Source: an uncultured Clostridia bacterium
GTDB taxonomy: Bacteria > Bacillota > Clostridia > UBA1381
Length of the DNA stretch: 7,075 nucleotides
Assembly: GCA_944391635.1 (NCBI GenBank)
Contig: CALXUL010000107.1
Coordinates: forward strand, 1 to 7,075
Direction of reading: 5' to 3'
Each line of letters opens with the position of its first letter. The stretch's first letter is position 1. The notes below the pieces were generated by a model. The model saw only the letters and a list, made by a program, of their open reading frames with translations. It ran no database searches and was not told the origin of the DNA. The position numbers were made by a program, and so were the translations under genes. This document shows, piece by piece, positions 1 to 6,482 of the stretch.

Positions 1-408
1 CGTTTGTTTTACCACAAGGTATTTAGGTATCATACCTCCAACAAAATACATGGTAAATACAATAAACATCATAATGCCATTTTTAAACGGCAAGTTTTTT
101 CTTGACAGCGCAAATGCTGCCGTAATCGTTAAAAATACACTAAGTGCCGTTCCCGTGACCACATATATGAAAGTGTTTCTGTAACCCGTCCATATCATAC
201 GATAACCGAACACTCCTTTATAGCTGGCAAGCGTAAAGCCTCTTGGCCATAAAAGGATTTTTGCGCCGCGGTAAAGCTCTACCGCATCACTAAAGGATGC
301 CATCACAACATACCATAACGGATACAGCATAACAACTATCAGAAGCGCCATAAATATATAGTTTGCAGAGTCAAATATTTTTTCTGCTAATGATTTTTTA
401 TATACCAT
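1..408 (-). CDS. Carbohydrate ABC transporter permease, second subunit (LplC/YtcP-like), 3' part missing
   Basis: This is the N-terminal 136 residues of an inner-membrane permease that would pair with the permease encoded just upstream to form the channel of a CUT1-type sugar importer. The protein begins MVYKKSLAEKIFDSANY. A membrane segment follows at about residues 18-38, and then the conserved WPRGFTLASY element at about 66-75 with a nearby RNTF (about 90-93), both typical of LplC/YtcP proteins (usual length about 290 residues). Further hydrophobic segments follow. The EAA loop that contacts the ATPase lies beyond the window edge, so it cannot be checked. The start at 408 is supported by an AAGGAGG ribosome site 11 nt upstream, which overlaps the stop codon of the preceding permease. 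It is the third gene of a compact operon. The family call is firm; the substrate is unknown. Confidence 0.9.
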   Translation of the reverse strand, partial: MVYKKSLAEKIFDSANYIFMALLIVVMLYPLWYVVMASFSDAVELYRGAKILLWPRGFTLASYKGVFGYRMIWTGYRNTFIYVVTGTALSVFLTITAAFALSRKNLPFKNGIMMFIVFTMYFVGGMIPKYLVVKQT

Positions 409-419
409 ATAATTTTACG

Positions 420-427
420 CCTCCTTA
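420..427 (-). promoter_or_regulatory. Ribosome binding site fused to the upstream stop codon (TAAGGAGG)
   Basis: The stop codon TAA of the first permease forms the beginning of the consensus Shine-Dalgarno sequence TAAGGAGG for the second permease, whose ATG follows 11 nt later. A ribosome finishing the upstream gene would sit on the next ribosome site, which fits coupled, near-equal synthesis of the two channel subunits. Confidence 0.8.
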
Positions 428-1363
428 CCATAAACTGCTGTCAGTAAGCTTTCTGCTTAGCTGATTTGCAAATACAAGCAGCAGAAAATTAAACACGGAG
501 TTAAACAGTCCTACCGCTGTGGAATAACTATATTCCATATCCTTTATACCGCGACGGTATACATATGTGGAAATAACATCAGCTTTTTCATAAATAGTTT
601 CATTATATAAAAGCATTACCTTTTCAAATCCAACGTCTAACATCTGACCTATTCTTAATATTAATAATATCATAATAGTCGGCAGAATCCCCGGAATAGT
701 AATATGCCATAATTTCTGAAACCGTCCTGCGCCGTCAGTGGTTGCCGCCTCATAAAGCTGTTGGTCAAGCCCAGATAATGCGGCAATATAAATGATACTT
801 CCCCAGCCTACCGTCTGCCATATGTCGGATATTATGTATATAGGATAAAAATTATCCGGATTGGTCATAAACATTACTTTTTCCAAACCAAATAACTCCC
901 GTATATCATTGATAATTCCATCTGCCGAAACAAAATCCAACACCATTGCCGCAATTACCACCATAGAAATAAAATGCGGCATATATGTGATGACCTGCAC
1001 GCTTTTTTTATACGTTTCACATTTTATCTCATTTAGCAGAAGCGCAAGTATAATCGGGGCTGAAAAAGAAAATATCAGTCCAAGAATATTTATTGAAAGG
1101 GTATTCCGTATCAAACGCCAGAAGTAGCTATCAGTAAGAAAATCCTTAAAATGTTCAAATCCTACCCATTCAGAACCTGTTATTCCTTGAGCCAGATTAT
1201 AGTCCTGAAACGCCATAATATTACCGAACATCGGCAAATAGCAGTAAACCAGGTAAAACAGCAATGTAGGAAAAAGCAAAATGTAAAGTTGTCTGTTCTG
1301 CACAACGCGCACTAAAAGCTTTCTGTTTTTTGCCCGCCCTGCATTATAGGCTTTAAGCTCCAT
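425..1363 (-). CDS. Carbohydrate ABC transporter permease, first subunit (LplB/YteP-like)
   Basis: This 312-residue inner-membrane protein is one half of the channel of a CUT1-family sugar ABC importer. A cytoplasmic basic N-terminus (RAKNRKLLVRVVQNR) leads into a first membrane segment at about 25-50, which contains FPTLLFYLVYCYLPMFG, characteristic of the LplB (COG4209) group. Further hydrophobic segments lie at about 86-110, 121-145, 173-197, 225-240 and 282-300. The EAA loop that docks with the ATPase is intact at residues 205-228 (EAATTDGAG...ITIPGILP). Length matches the family (about 300-320). The start is fixed by AGGAGG seven bases before ATG. It lies between the binding-protein gene (11-nt gap) and the second permease (16-nt gap). 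B. subtilis LplB and YteP are the familiar relatives. The transported sugar cannot be deduced. Confidence 0.95.
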   Translation of the reverse strand: MELKAYNAGRAKNRKLLVRVVQNRQLYILLFPTLLFYLVYCYLPMFGNIMAFQDYNLAQGITGSEWVGFEHFKDFLTDSYFWRLIRNTLSINILGLIFSFSAPIILALLLNEIKCETYKKSVQVITYMPHFISMVVIAAMVLDFVSADGIINDIRELFGLEKVMFMTNPDNFYPIYIISDIWQTVGWGSIIYIAALSGLDQQLYEAATTDGAGRFQKLWHITIPGILPTIMILLILRIGQMLDVGFEKVMLLYNETIYEKADVISTYVYRRGIKDMEYSYSTAVGLFNSVFNFLLLVFANQLSRKLTDSSLW

Positions 1364-1370
1364 TGCGATT

Positions 1371-1377
1371 CCTCCTA
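1371..1377 (-). promoter_or_regulatory. Ribosome binding site fused to the upstream stop codon (TAGGAGG)
   Basis: The TAG stop codon of the solute-binding protein gene provides the first bases of TAGGAGG, the ribosome site of the first permease, with the ATG seven bases further on. The same stop/Shine-Dalgarno fusion recurs at the next junction in the operon. Confidence 0.8.
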
Positions 1378-2973
1378 TCGTGCCTGATACCTGTCATATG
1401 CTGCTTGATATGCTTTCAAAACTTCCTGCATACCCATATTGTTTAATTCATTGCGGATTGCATCTATATTATCAAGACTTTCGCTTCCAATTACAAGTTT
1501 ATTATATGTTTCCTCAACAAGCGTGTTTATCTGCGCCATATCCTTCGTAACAATTTTCTGTTCATCACTGGTAAGCGATACTTTCGGCATAATCCCGCTA
1601 ATATCAACATCCGACATCCAGGTTTTTACCGCAGCCTTTCCTGCATCACTCAAAAATTGTTCATAATATCCCCACTCCTGGAACATCGGGAAATTTGATG
1701 GGAATGCTGCAATATATCTGTTAAATGCAGCAGTTTTATCAAGCCCATCCGGGTTATTAAGCAAAAGGTCGGTCAGTATCGGCTCTCCGTCTACCATGTT
1801 ATAGGTTACGCCTTCTTTACCGTAATTCATAATCATCGTTCCTTCTTCGCTGTAGATATAATCCATCCATCTGAGCGTTGCTTCAGGATCTTTGTTTTCT
1901 TTTGTTATTGCAAGACATACTGTATCAAAAACATTACTTCCGTAATTTGGCTCAAAGCTCTTCCTCTCGCCCGTAGGTCCTGCCAGATGCTTTATACCCT
2001 GAAGGCTAAATTGATCATCCTTGCCCTCCATCATTCCCATAATTTTTGTTGGCTGGAATCCGTACATAAACCCTGCCTGATCACTTGTCATTTTTGCTTC
2101 CATCTTGGTTCGGTCCATCAAAATATAATCCTGGTCAATAAGACCCTCACTGTAAAGCCTAATTATGTACTCCATACCCTCTTCAAATTCAGGCTCCATA
2201 ATTCCATGCTTAACCTTTCCGTCCTCGACATAGAAATCATAATGTATTCCAAACGGCCAAAGCAGGTTACCTATGCCGAAGTTGGTATCGGTAAAGGATG
2301 CTGCAATCATCGGAATCTCATCAGCCTCACCATTCCCGTTCGGGTCTTCGTTTTTAAACTTCACAAGTACATCATAAAGTTCATCTGTTGTTTCCGGAGC
2401 TTTAATCCCCAGCTTATCCAGCCAGTCCGTCCTTATCTGCGGTCCAAGATAAACCTTCAGTTCATCATCTTTTCTTATGTACGGTAGATAAAGGAACTTA
2501 CCTTCATCTGTAACACAGTCTTTTTTAATATCGGGTCTTTCATTTAAAAATGACATAAGGTTAGGCATATTTGCCTCCATCTTGTCCGTTAAATCGATAA
2601 TAAACCCATTATCAACATATTTCTGTGCTCCTCCGGATACCGTAGGCCATGGATATACAATTGCATCAGGCAACTCTCCGCTCGAAATCATAAGGCTGAA
2701 CTGTTCTTCTGTAGCATCATTTGCAGATGCAGGATGTATCCAATTAATTTTACACCCCGTCTTTTCCTCAAGGAGCTGGAATCCATACACAGCATTATAA
2801 TCATCTCCGAACTGTGCAATCGCGCTTGAGAACGGCGCAAATATTTCAATTTCTGCCGGAAATTCTCCACCGCTTGTTGATGTAGTTCCTTCCGAAGTTT
2901 CACTTTCTGAGCACCCAGCGGCAGAAATTGCAATCGCTGCCAGCAAAGCGCATAAACAAACTTTTAGTTTCAT
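1375..2973 (-). CDS. Lipoprotein solute-binding protein of a sugar ABC importer (LplA/YtcQ-like)
   Basis: This 532-residue protein captures an extracellular sugar, probably an oligosaccharide, and delivers it to the two permeases encoded downstream. A lipoprotein signal peptide (MKLKVCLCALLAAIAISAAG) is followed by the lipidated Cys21 and a Ser/Thr/Glu-rich tether (22-38), so it would be anchored to the outer face of the membrane. The family 1 extracellular binding fold (COG1653 group) occupies the rest. The loop DPNGNGEADEIP at residues 210-221 matches the EF-hand-like calcium site known in related oligosaccharide-binding proteins. The start at 2973 was preferred over an in-frame ATG at 3003 because it begins the signal peptide directly and has AAGGGTGG just upstream; the longer form would place ten polar residues before it. 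Length is slightly above the roughly 500 residues of LplA and YtcQ. The ligand is unknown. Confidence 0.94.
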   Translation of the reverse strand: MKLKVCLCALLAAIAISAAGCSESETSEGTTSTSGGEFPAEIEIFAPFSSAIAQFGDDYNAVYGFQLLEEKTGCKINWIHPASANDATEEQFSLMISSGELPDAIVYPWPTVSGGAQKYVDNGFIIDLTDKMEANMPNLMSFLNERPDIKKDCVTDEGKFLYLPYIRKDDELKVYLGPQIRTDWLDKLGIKAPETTDELYDVLVKFKNEDPNGNGEADEIPMIAASFTDTNFGIGNLLWPFGIHYDFYVEDGKVKHGIMEPEFEEGMEYIIRLYSEGLIDQDYILMDRTKMEAKMTSDQAGFMYGFQPTKIMGMMEGKDDQFSLQGIKHLAGPTGERKSFEPNYGSNVFDTVCLAITKENKDPEATLRWMDYIYSEEGTMIMNYGKEGVTYNMVDGEPILTDLLLNNPDGLDKTAAFNRYIAAFPSNFPMFQEWGYYEQFLSDAGKAAVKTWMSDVDISGIMPKVSLTSDEQKIVTKDMAQINTLVEETYNKLVIGSESLDNIDAIRNELNNMGMQEVLKAYQAAYDRYQAR

Positions 2974-3034
2974 AAAACCACCCTTTCTTATATCAGCAGC
3001 CAATAGAAGCTTATGCCTTTAATCAGCTAACTTG

Positions 3035-3043
3035 ATTGTATCA
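3035..3043 (-). promoter_or_regulatory. Candidate extended -10 promoter of the binding-protein/permease operon
   Basis: Read on the minus strand, TGATACAAT is an extended -10 element (TGn plus TACAAT). It would start transcription near 3028 and leave a leader of about 55 nt before the ATG at 2973. No good -35 hexamer is present (TATAAG at the 17-nt spacing), which suits an activator-dependent promoter. The 164-nt spacer from 2974 to 3137 holds this element, the inverted repeat at 3061-3080 and no convincing terminator for the mgtC-like gene. Confidence 0.45.
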
Positions 3044-3060
3044 TTTTATCCAAAGTTCTT

Positions 3061-3080
3061 ATATGGTTTAAATTCCATAT
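3061..3080. repeat. Short inverted repeat over the -35 region of the transporter promoter
   Basis: ATATGG and CCATAT form perfect 6-bp arms around an A/T-only 8-bp centre, giving a 20-bp near-palindrome. It would cover about -33 to -52 relative to the predicted start near 3028, a plausible operator position. The arms are short and A/T-rich, so a chance occurrence is possible. Confidence 0.35.
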
Positions 3081-3137
3081 TCGTTGTTGAAAAACCGTTT
3101 TATGTGTAATTTCAGCATATTTCCCATTTAAATTTAC

Positions 3138-3797
3138 CTATATTGACGCCATAATAACAAAAGAATTGTTCCTGACCATATCAATTATAAGATGCGGATT
3201 AAAATCTTTAGGCAGACTTACTCTTAGTTTTAATGACAGTAAATTATCCTCGGACTTTTTACAGCTTACTTTTTCTATTATTACGTCGCTATCTTTTAGG
3301 ATATTGGTAATTGTATCAACCGCTTCCTGGGTATTTACTATTCTAAAAAACATTTCTTCTTCTGTACGCATATGCATTATTTTCAAGTCTTTATGTAAAA
3401 CTATTTGTGCGGCTATAATTATAGCCGCAGATACAATACCTATTATATACATACCTGCCCCAATCGCCATACCTACTCCCATAGTTGCCCATACACCAGC
3501 AGCAGTAGTGAGTCCATATATGTTTTTATTTTGAAAATATATTATTCCGGCTCCTAAAAACCCCACTCCCGTCACTATCGACGAAGCTACTCTTGACGGG
3601 TCAGCTCCAGCAGTATCAAAAAATCCATACTTCGATACCAACATCATAAGCGAAGAACCCATAGCAACAATCATATGAGTTCGTATTCCTGCACCCTTGC
3701 CGCGGTTTTTTCGTTCGTATCCTATCATACCACCGCATATTCCGGCAATTACTATTCTAAGCAAATATTCTGCTTCCGGCATAATTAAATCTATCAT
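3138..3797 (-). CDS. MgtC/SapB-family membrane protein
   Basis: This 219-residue integral membrane protein belongs to the MgtC/SapB family, whose best-studied members help bacteria cope with low magnesium and, in Salmonella, act on the F1Fo ATP synthase. Its role here is unknown. Family signatures are intact: GGMIGYERKNRGKGAGIRTH at 22-41, GSSLMMLVS at 47-55, DPSRVASSIVTGVGFLGAGI at 66-85 and GLTTAAGVWATMGVGMAIG at 95-113. Hydrophobic segments lie at about 11-27, 41-56, 70-87 and 103-133. A soluble C-terminal domain (about 145-219) resembles the ACT-like tail of longer MgtC proteins. The start at 3797 has AGAGGTG five bases upstream; an ATG at 3824 adds nine residues but lacks a ribosome site. 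The gene has its own promoter and lies between the regulator's terminator and the transporter operon, all on one strand. Confidence 0.92.
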   Translation of the reverse strand: MIDLIMPEAEYLLRIVIAGICGGMIGYERKNRGKGAGIRTHMIVAMGSSLMMLVSKYGFFDTAGADPSRVASSIVTGVGFLGAGIIYFQNKNIYGLTTAAGVWATMGVGMAIGAGMYIIGIVSAAIIIAAQIVLHKDLKIMHMRTEEEMFFRIVNTQEAVDTITNILKDSDVIIEKVSCKKSEDNLLSLKLRVSLPKDFNPHLIIDMVRNNSFVIMASI

Positions 3798-3840
3798 CAA
3801 TACACCTCTTTTTTTATTTATCATATTTTTTCATAATTTG

Positions 3841-3849
3841 ATTATACCA
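3841..3849 (-). promoter_or_regulatory. Extended -10 promoter of the mgtC-like gene
   Basis: On the minus strand TGGTATAAT gives a consensus TATAAT with the TGn extension. Transcription would start near 3834, leaving a leader of about 36 nt, too short for a riboswitch. The -35 position (TGGTAT at a 17-nt spacing) is poor. The directly repeated sites at 3871-3902 lie just upstream. Confidence 0.6.
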
Positions 3850-3870
3850 TTACATCATAGGATATACCAC

Positions 3871-3902
3871 TGTTCTGTTTCCATTTTTATTGTTAAGTTT
3901 CC
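3871..3902. repeat. Direct repeat TGTTnnGTTTCC, two copies with a 20-bp period (candidate activator operator)
   Basis: TGTTCTGTTTCC (3871-3882) and TGTTAAGTTTCC (3891-3902) agree at 10 of 12 positions, and their starts are 20 bp apart, about two helical turns. Relative to the predicted mgtC-like start near 3834 they cover about -37 to -48 and -57 to -68, directly upstream of the weak -35 position. AraC-family activators typically bind two direct half-sites about 21 bp apart in this position, and the adjacent gene encodes such a regulator. The assignment to that regulator is inference. The rest of the 166-nt spacer (3798-3963) shows only ATTT-rich low-complexity sequence. Confidence 0.5.
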
Positions 3903-3963
3903 CCATTTCATTTACATTTAGCCATTTAATTTATGCAACTCAAACAAAATTCCATTCATCCCC

Positions 3964-3999
3964 AAAAAAATAACAGACCTTCTTTAGGTCTGTTATTTT
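3964..3999 (-). terminator. Rho-independent terminator of the AraC-family regulator gene
   Basis: The arms at 3967-3980 and 3986-3999 are perfectly complementary over 14 bp (core AACAGACCT/AGGTCTGTT) around a 5-nt loop. On the minus strand the stem is followed by a run of seven T residues (3964-3970, partly shared with the stem foot). It begins one base after the TGA stop codon at 4001-4003. It separates the regulator transcript from the mgtC-like gene. Confidence 0.92.
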
Positions 4000-4000
4000 A

Positions 4001-6268
4001 TCAATTTTTATTTTGTGTTTCCCTAAAATTCATAGGTGTTATACCATAGCTCTTTTTAAAATTTTTTATAAAGGTTGCATCGCTTAAATATCCTACCTCG
4101 TCAGCAATCTGTACAACCGACAAATTACTATTTAAAAGCAGCTCCTTTGCTCGCTCAAGACGCAGCAGGTTAATGTAATCAGTAAACTTCCTGCCGAACA
4201 ATTCCTTAAATATATTACTTGTATACTTATAAGAATAATTAAGTTCTTCCGAAACCTTCATAAGCGAAATATCTTTGTCCGCATAATGTTCATTGATATA
4301 ATTGCGAATCTTTTCTTCAGTTATCTGGCCACGGTTTCTCACATTATTGCTCTGCCATTTTTCAGTCAAAGCACAAAGCTCGAGCAATTTTTCTGCAAAA
4401 TTATTATAAGCCCTCTTCATGTCATGATCTCGTACCACAACCCTGCATATATTTAAAAACTCATGCTTTTGAGTATCACCGCCTATGGAAATCTCGTTAA
4501 CAATACGTATACCTGTCGAAACAATACTATAAATAAGGCTTCGGCTCTCATCCCTTGCGCGTTCGTCATCAGTGAAATTTCGTTCATAAATTTCATCAAG
4601 GATACTTTTTAGCACCGTTGTATTTCCAGCTTTTGCAGCAGAAATAAGTGCTGTCTCCTTCTCAGGCGGATAATACATTTCCTTTTTCACGCCGGAATCA
4701 ATGTCCTGATACCTTATTATACCGTAAATTCCTTTTCTTTTCGCATATGTCTGAGCTGCTGCTGCCTCCTCGTATGTTTTAGAAAATTGTCTTATACCTG
4801 ACACCATACACCCATATGCAACAACTATCTGCAAACCCATCTCACTTTCGGCAATCGAATATAGTTTTTTTATGAATTTTTCTATATCTTCTTCCTTGCC
4901 GTTTAGCATGTAAACAATTGCATCACGCTCAACAGGGATGTTTTCAGCAACAATATGTTTAGCTGCAATACGAACAATTTCCATTATCTGATACTCGTCA
5001 ACAGTACCTTCTGATGTTTGGAATAATCCAGAATCAACAAAGTCTATTACAAGCGCACAATACTTGTCATATGGCAGGTTAATATTAAAATTACGCTTGT
5101 TTTCCTCTATCTCATTTTCTGCAATAAGCTGTGAATCCCATATAAGTCTTGACAAAAACCTTTTCTTCACTGCCTCAAGCTGCATGTACACAACACGGTT
5201 TAGCTGTTCATTTTCATCAAGCACATTTCCCATAAACATGTCAAGTTTATCAAGACTATCCACATTGGCGCTCTCAAACTTCTCTCTAATACGGTTGGTC
5301 ATATTCTGTATAGGAAGTAGTTTGCGTTTGGTATTTCTGAATATTACATATATCGACAGCAAAAATACAAAAATAAACACAACAACAAACACTCTTCGCA
5401 CCACATATGCGTCTTTTAGAACTTGTTTTTTAGGCATCAAATATGTATAAAAAAGTCCAAGCACTTTGGATTTTCCAACAACACTGATGTATTTTTCACC
5501 TTCTGTTTTTATCTCAGAATACTCTTCCTCCTGCCGCAACAAGCTTTCAAAATCCACATCAGGCATTGACTCGGTTGCTGCTACAACTCTTCCGTCTAAA
5601 TCAAGCACTGCAAAACTTCCCATTGTTTCTTCAAAAGCTGTATTAAAATACTTAAGCAGAGTATCAGAACGTATCATGCCTATCAGTATCGCCTGTTCAT
5701 CGCCCGCGCCGAATAGGGGCTGTATATATGTAAGAACACTGATGTTGTTATCAGTATTTCTTGTGATTTCCATAGCTGGTATAAAACGTATTTTTGAGGA
5801 CTTAAGTATGCTGTTATACCATTGGTCAAATGACACATTAGACTGATAAAAATACTCCGAGAAAAATTCTTCCGGCGTATATATGGTATAAAAGTCAACT
5901 ATACAATTATTTTTTGTAAAAAACACACCTATATTATCAAATAAACTGATAAACATATTGCTTGTGCCAAGCTCTCTGCAAACACGTTTTGCATAAAAAC
6001 TCTTTTCACCGCGGTTCGTATACTGGGTTGTAGCAAAATCCATTACAGCGCTGCTTACTGATATTTGATATGCAAGTGAATTGATTCCTCTAAGCTCCGC
6101 GTCTACCGCTTCACTTGTTCTATTAAGTACATTTACTGTCAACGCTTCTATCTGGCTGTTAGTTTGAGAAAACAAATACCCCGTTACAAACGTACCCATT
6201 ATCCCCAATACAATAACTACAATTAAAACATATGATAAAAAAATACGTTCTATAACTTTATTTTTCAT
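4001..6268 (-). CDS. Membrane-anchored AraC-family transcriptional regulator with extracytoplasmic sensor (YesS/YtdP-like)
   Basis: This 755-residue one-component regulator senses a signal outside the membrane and binds DNA inside. The order is: membrane segment at about 9-34; extracytoplasmic sensor, probably Cache-like, at about 35-290; second membrane segment at about 291-310; a linker (311-390); a degenerate GGDEF-like domain (about 400-522, ending near KRKGIYGIIRYQDI, with no GGDEF catalytic motif); then a C-terminal AraC DNA-binding domain (about 650-752). The second helix-turn-helix has the family signature IADEVGYLSDATFIKNFKKS at 721-740. The build and length match B. subtilis YesS (761 residues) and YtdP, which sit beside pectin-related sugar transporters. 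The start at 6268 has GGAGG seven bases upstream; an ATG at 6286 would begin before that site. Likely targets are the adjacent transporter, the mgtC-like gene and the divergent secreted-protein gene. The ligand is unknown. Confidence 0.94.
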   Translation of the reverse strand: MKNKVIERIFLSYVLIVVIVLGIMGTFVTGYLFSQTNSQIEALTVNVLNRTSEAVDAELRGINSLAYQISVSSAVMDFATTQYTNRGEKSFYAKRVCRELGTSNMFISLFDNIGVFFTKNNCIVDFYTIYTPEEFFSEYFYQSNVSFDQWYNSILKSSKIRFIPAMEITRNTDNNISVLTYIQPLFGAGDEQAILIGMIRSDTLLKYFNTAFEETMGSFAVLDLDGRVVAATESMPDVDFESLLRQEEEYSEIKTEGEKYISVVGKSKVLGLFYTYLMPKKQVLKDAYVVRRVFVVVFIFVFLLSIYVIFRNTKRKLLPIQNMTNRIREKFESANVDSLDKLDMFMGNVLDENEQLNRVVYMQLEAVKKRFLSRLIWDSQLIAENEIEENKRNFNINLPYDKYCALVIDFVDSGLFQTSEGTVDEYQIMEIVRIAAKHIVAENIPVERDAIVYMLNGKEEDIEKFIKKLYSIAESEMGLQIVVAYGCMVSGIRQFSKTYEEAAAAQTYAKRKGIYGIIRYQDIDSGVKKEMYYPPEKETALISAAKAGNTTVLKSILDEIYERNFTDDERARDESRSLIYSIVSTGIRIVNEISIGGDTQKHEFLNICRVVVRDHDMKRAYNNFAEKLLELCALTEKWQSNNVRNRGQITEEKIRNYINEHYADKDISLMKVSEELNYSYKYTSNIFKELFGRKFTDYINLLRLERAKELLLNSNLSVVQIADEVGYLSDATFIKNFKKSYGITPMNFRETQNKN

Positions 6269-6394
6269 ATGCCTTCCTCCGCGCAAACCGGCAAAGATAC
6301 CCTAACCCGGTGATATATCATCTTACTGCATGTCATCAAATTATTTACATAATAACAGTCGTTTTTTATGCAAATTGAACATACAAACATTTTA

Positions 6395-6423
6395 AGTATA
6401 ACACACAAATCCGCATTAGACAA
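6395..6423 (-). promoter_or_regulatory. Sigma-A promoter of the regulator gene
   Basis: On the minus strand TTGTCT (6418-6423), a 17-bp spacer and TATACT (6395-6400) form a good sigma-A promoter, strengthened by a TGn extension (TGTTATACT). Transcription would begin near 6388 and give an untranslated leader of about 120 nt before the ATG at 6268. It is the best-formed promoter in the window and fits steady basal expression of a sensor. Confidence 0.65.
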
Positions 6424-6482
6424 TACTTTTATATTTCTTTTTTTATTCTAAATTATTAAATTATTATAATAATAACAAATAA
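6424..6482. other. A/T-only-like spacer between the two divergent promoters
   Basis: Almost pure A+T separates the two -35 regions. It has just four C residues on the plus strand and no G at all from 6420 to 6490. It contains a tandem 8-bp repeat (AAATTATT at 6450-6457 and 6458-6465) and a 14-bp palindrome (ATTATTATAATAAT, 6460-6473). Such sequence could serve as UP elements or a bent regulator-binding region, but at this composition short repeats are expected by chance. Confidence 0.5.

Noticed and set aside
1987..2487. A 166-codon open frame on the plus strand, opposite the binding-protein gene
   Set aside because: It is wholly antisense to a well-supported gene, has no ribosome site, and encodes a Cys/His/Ile-rich sequence without recognisable domains. 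The same applies to plus-strand frames at 861-1127, 1439-1666, 2582-2800, 3166-3534, 5064-5450 and 5466-5846.
2974..3003. Longer N-terminus for the binding protein, from an ATG at 3003
   Set aside because: The extra ten residues include Asp, Arg and Lys in front of an already complete lipoprotein signal peptide, and the ribosome site at 2978-2985 points to the ATG at 2973.
3087..3104. Possible catabolite-repression (cre-like) site, TTGAAAAACCGTTTTATG
   Set aside because: The central CG is flanked by A and T runs, but the spacing from TG to CG does not fit the consensus TGNAANCG, and a match by chance is likely in A/T-rich DNA.
3697..3921. A 74-codon plus-strand open frame across the start of the mgtC-like gene
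   Set aside because: It runs antisense through the mgtC-like start, promoter and repeats, is low-complexity Ile/Phe-rich, and lacks a ribosome site.
6269..6286. Longer N-terminus for the AraC-family regulator, from an ATG at 6286
   Set aside because: The extra six codons are encoded by the GGAGG ribosome site itself, which is correctly spaced for the ATG at 6268.
6370..6381. Possible third copy of the TGTTnnGTTTCC motif in the regulator leader (minus-strand TGTTCAATTTGC)
   Set aside because: Only 8 of 10 conserved positions match, there is no partner half-site 20 bp away, and the orientation differs from the pair upstream of the mgtC-like gene.
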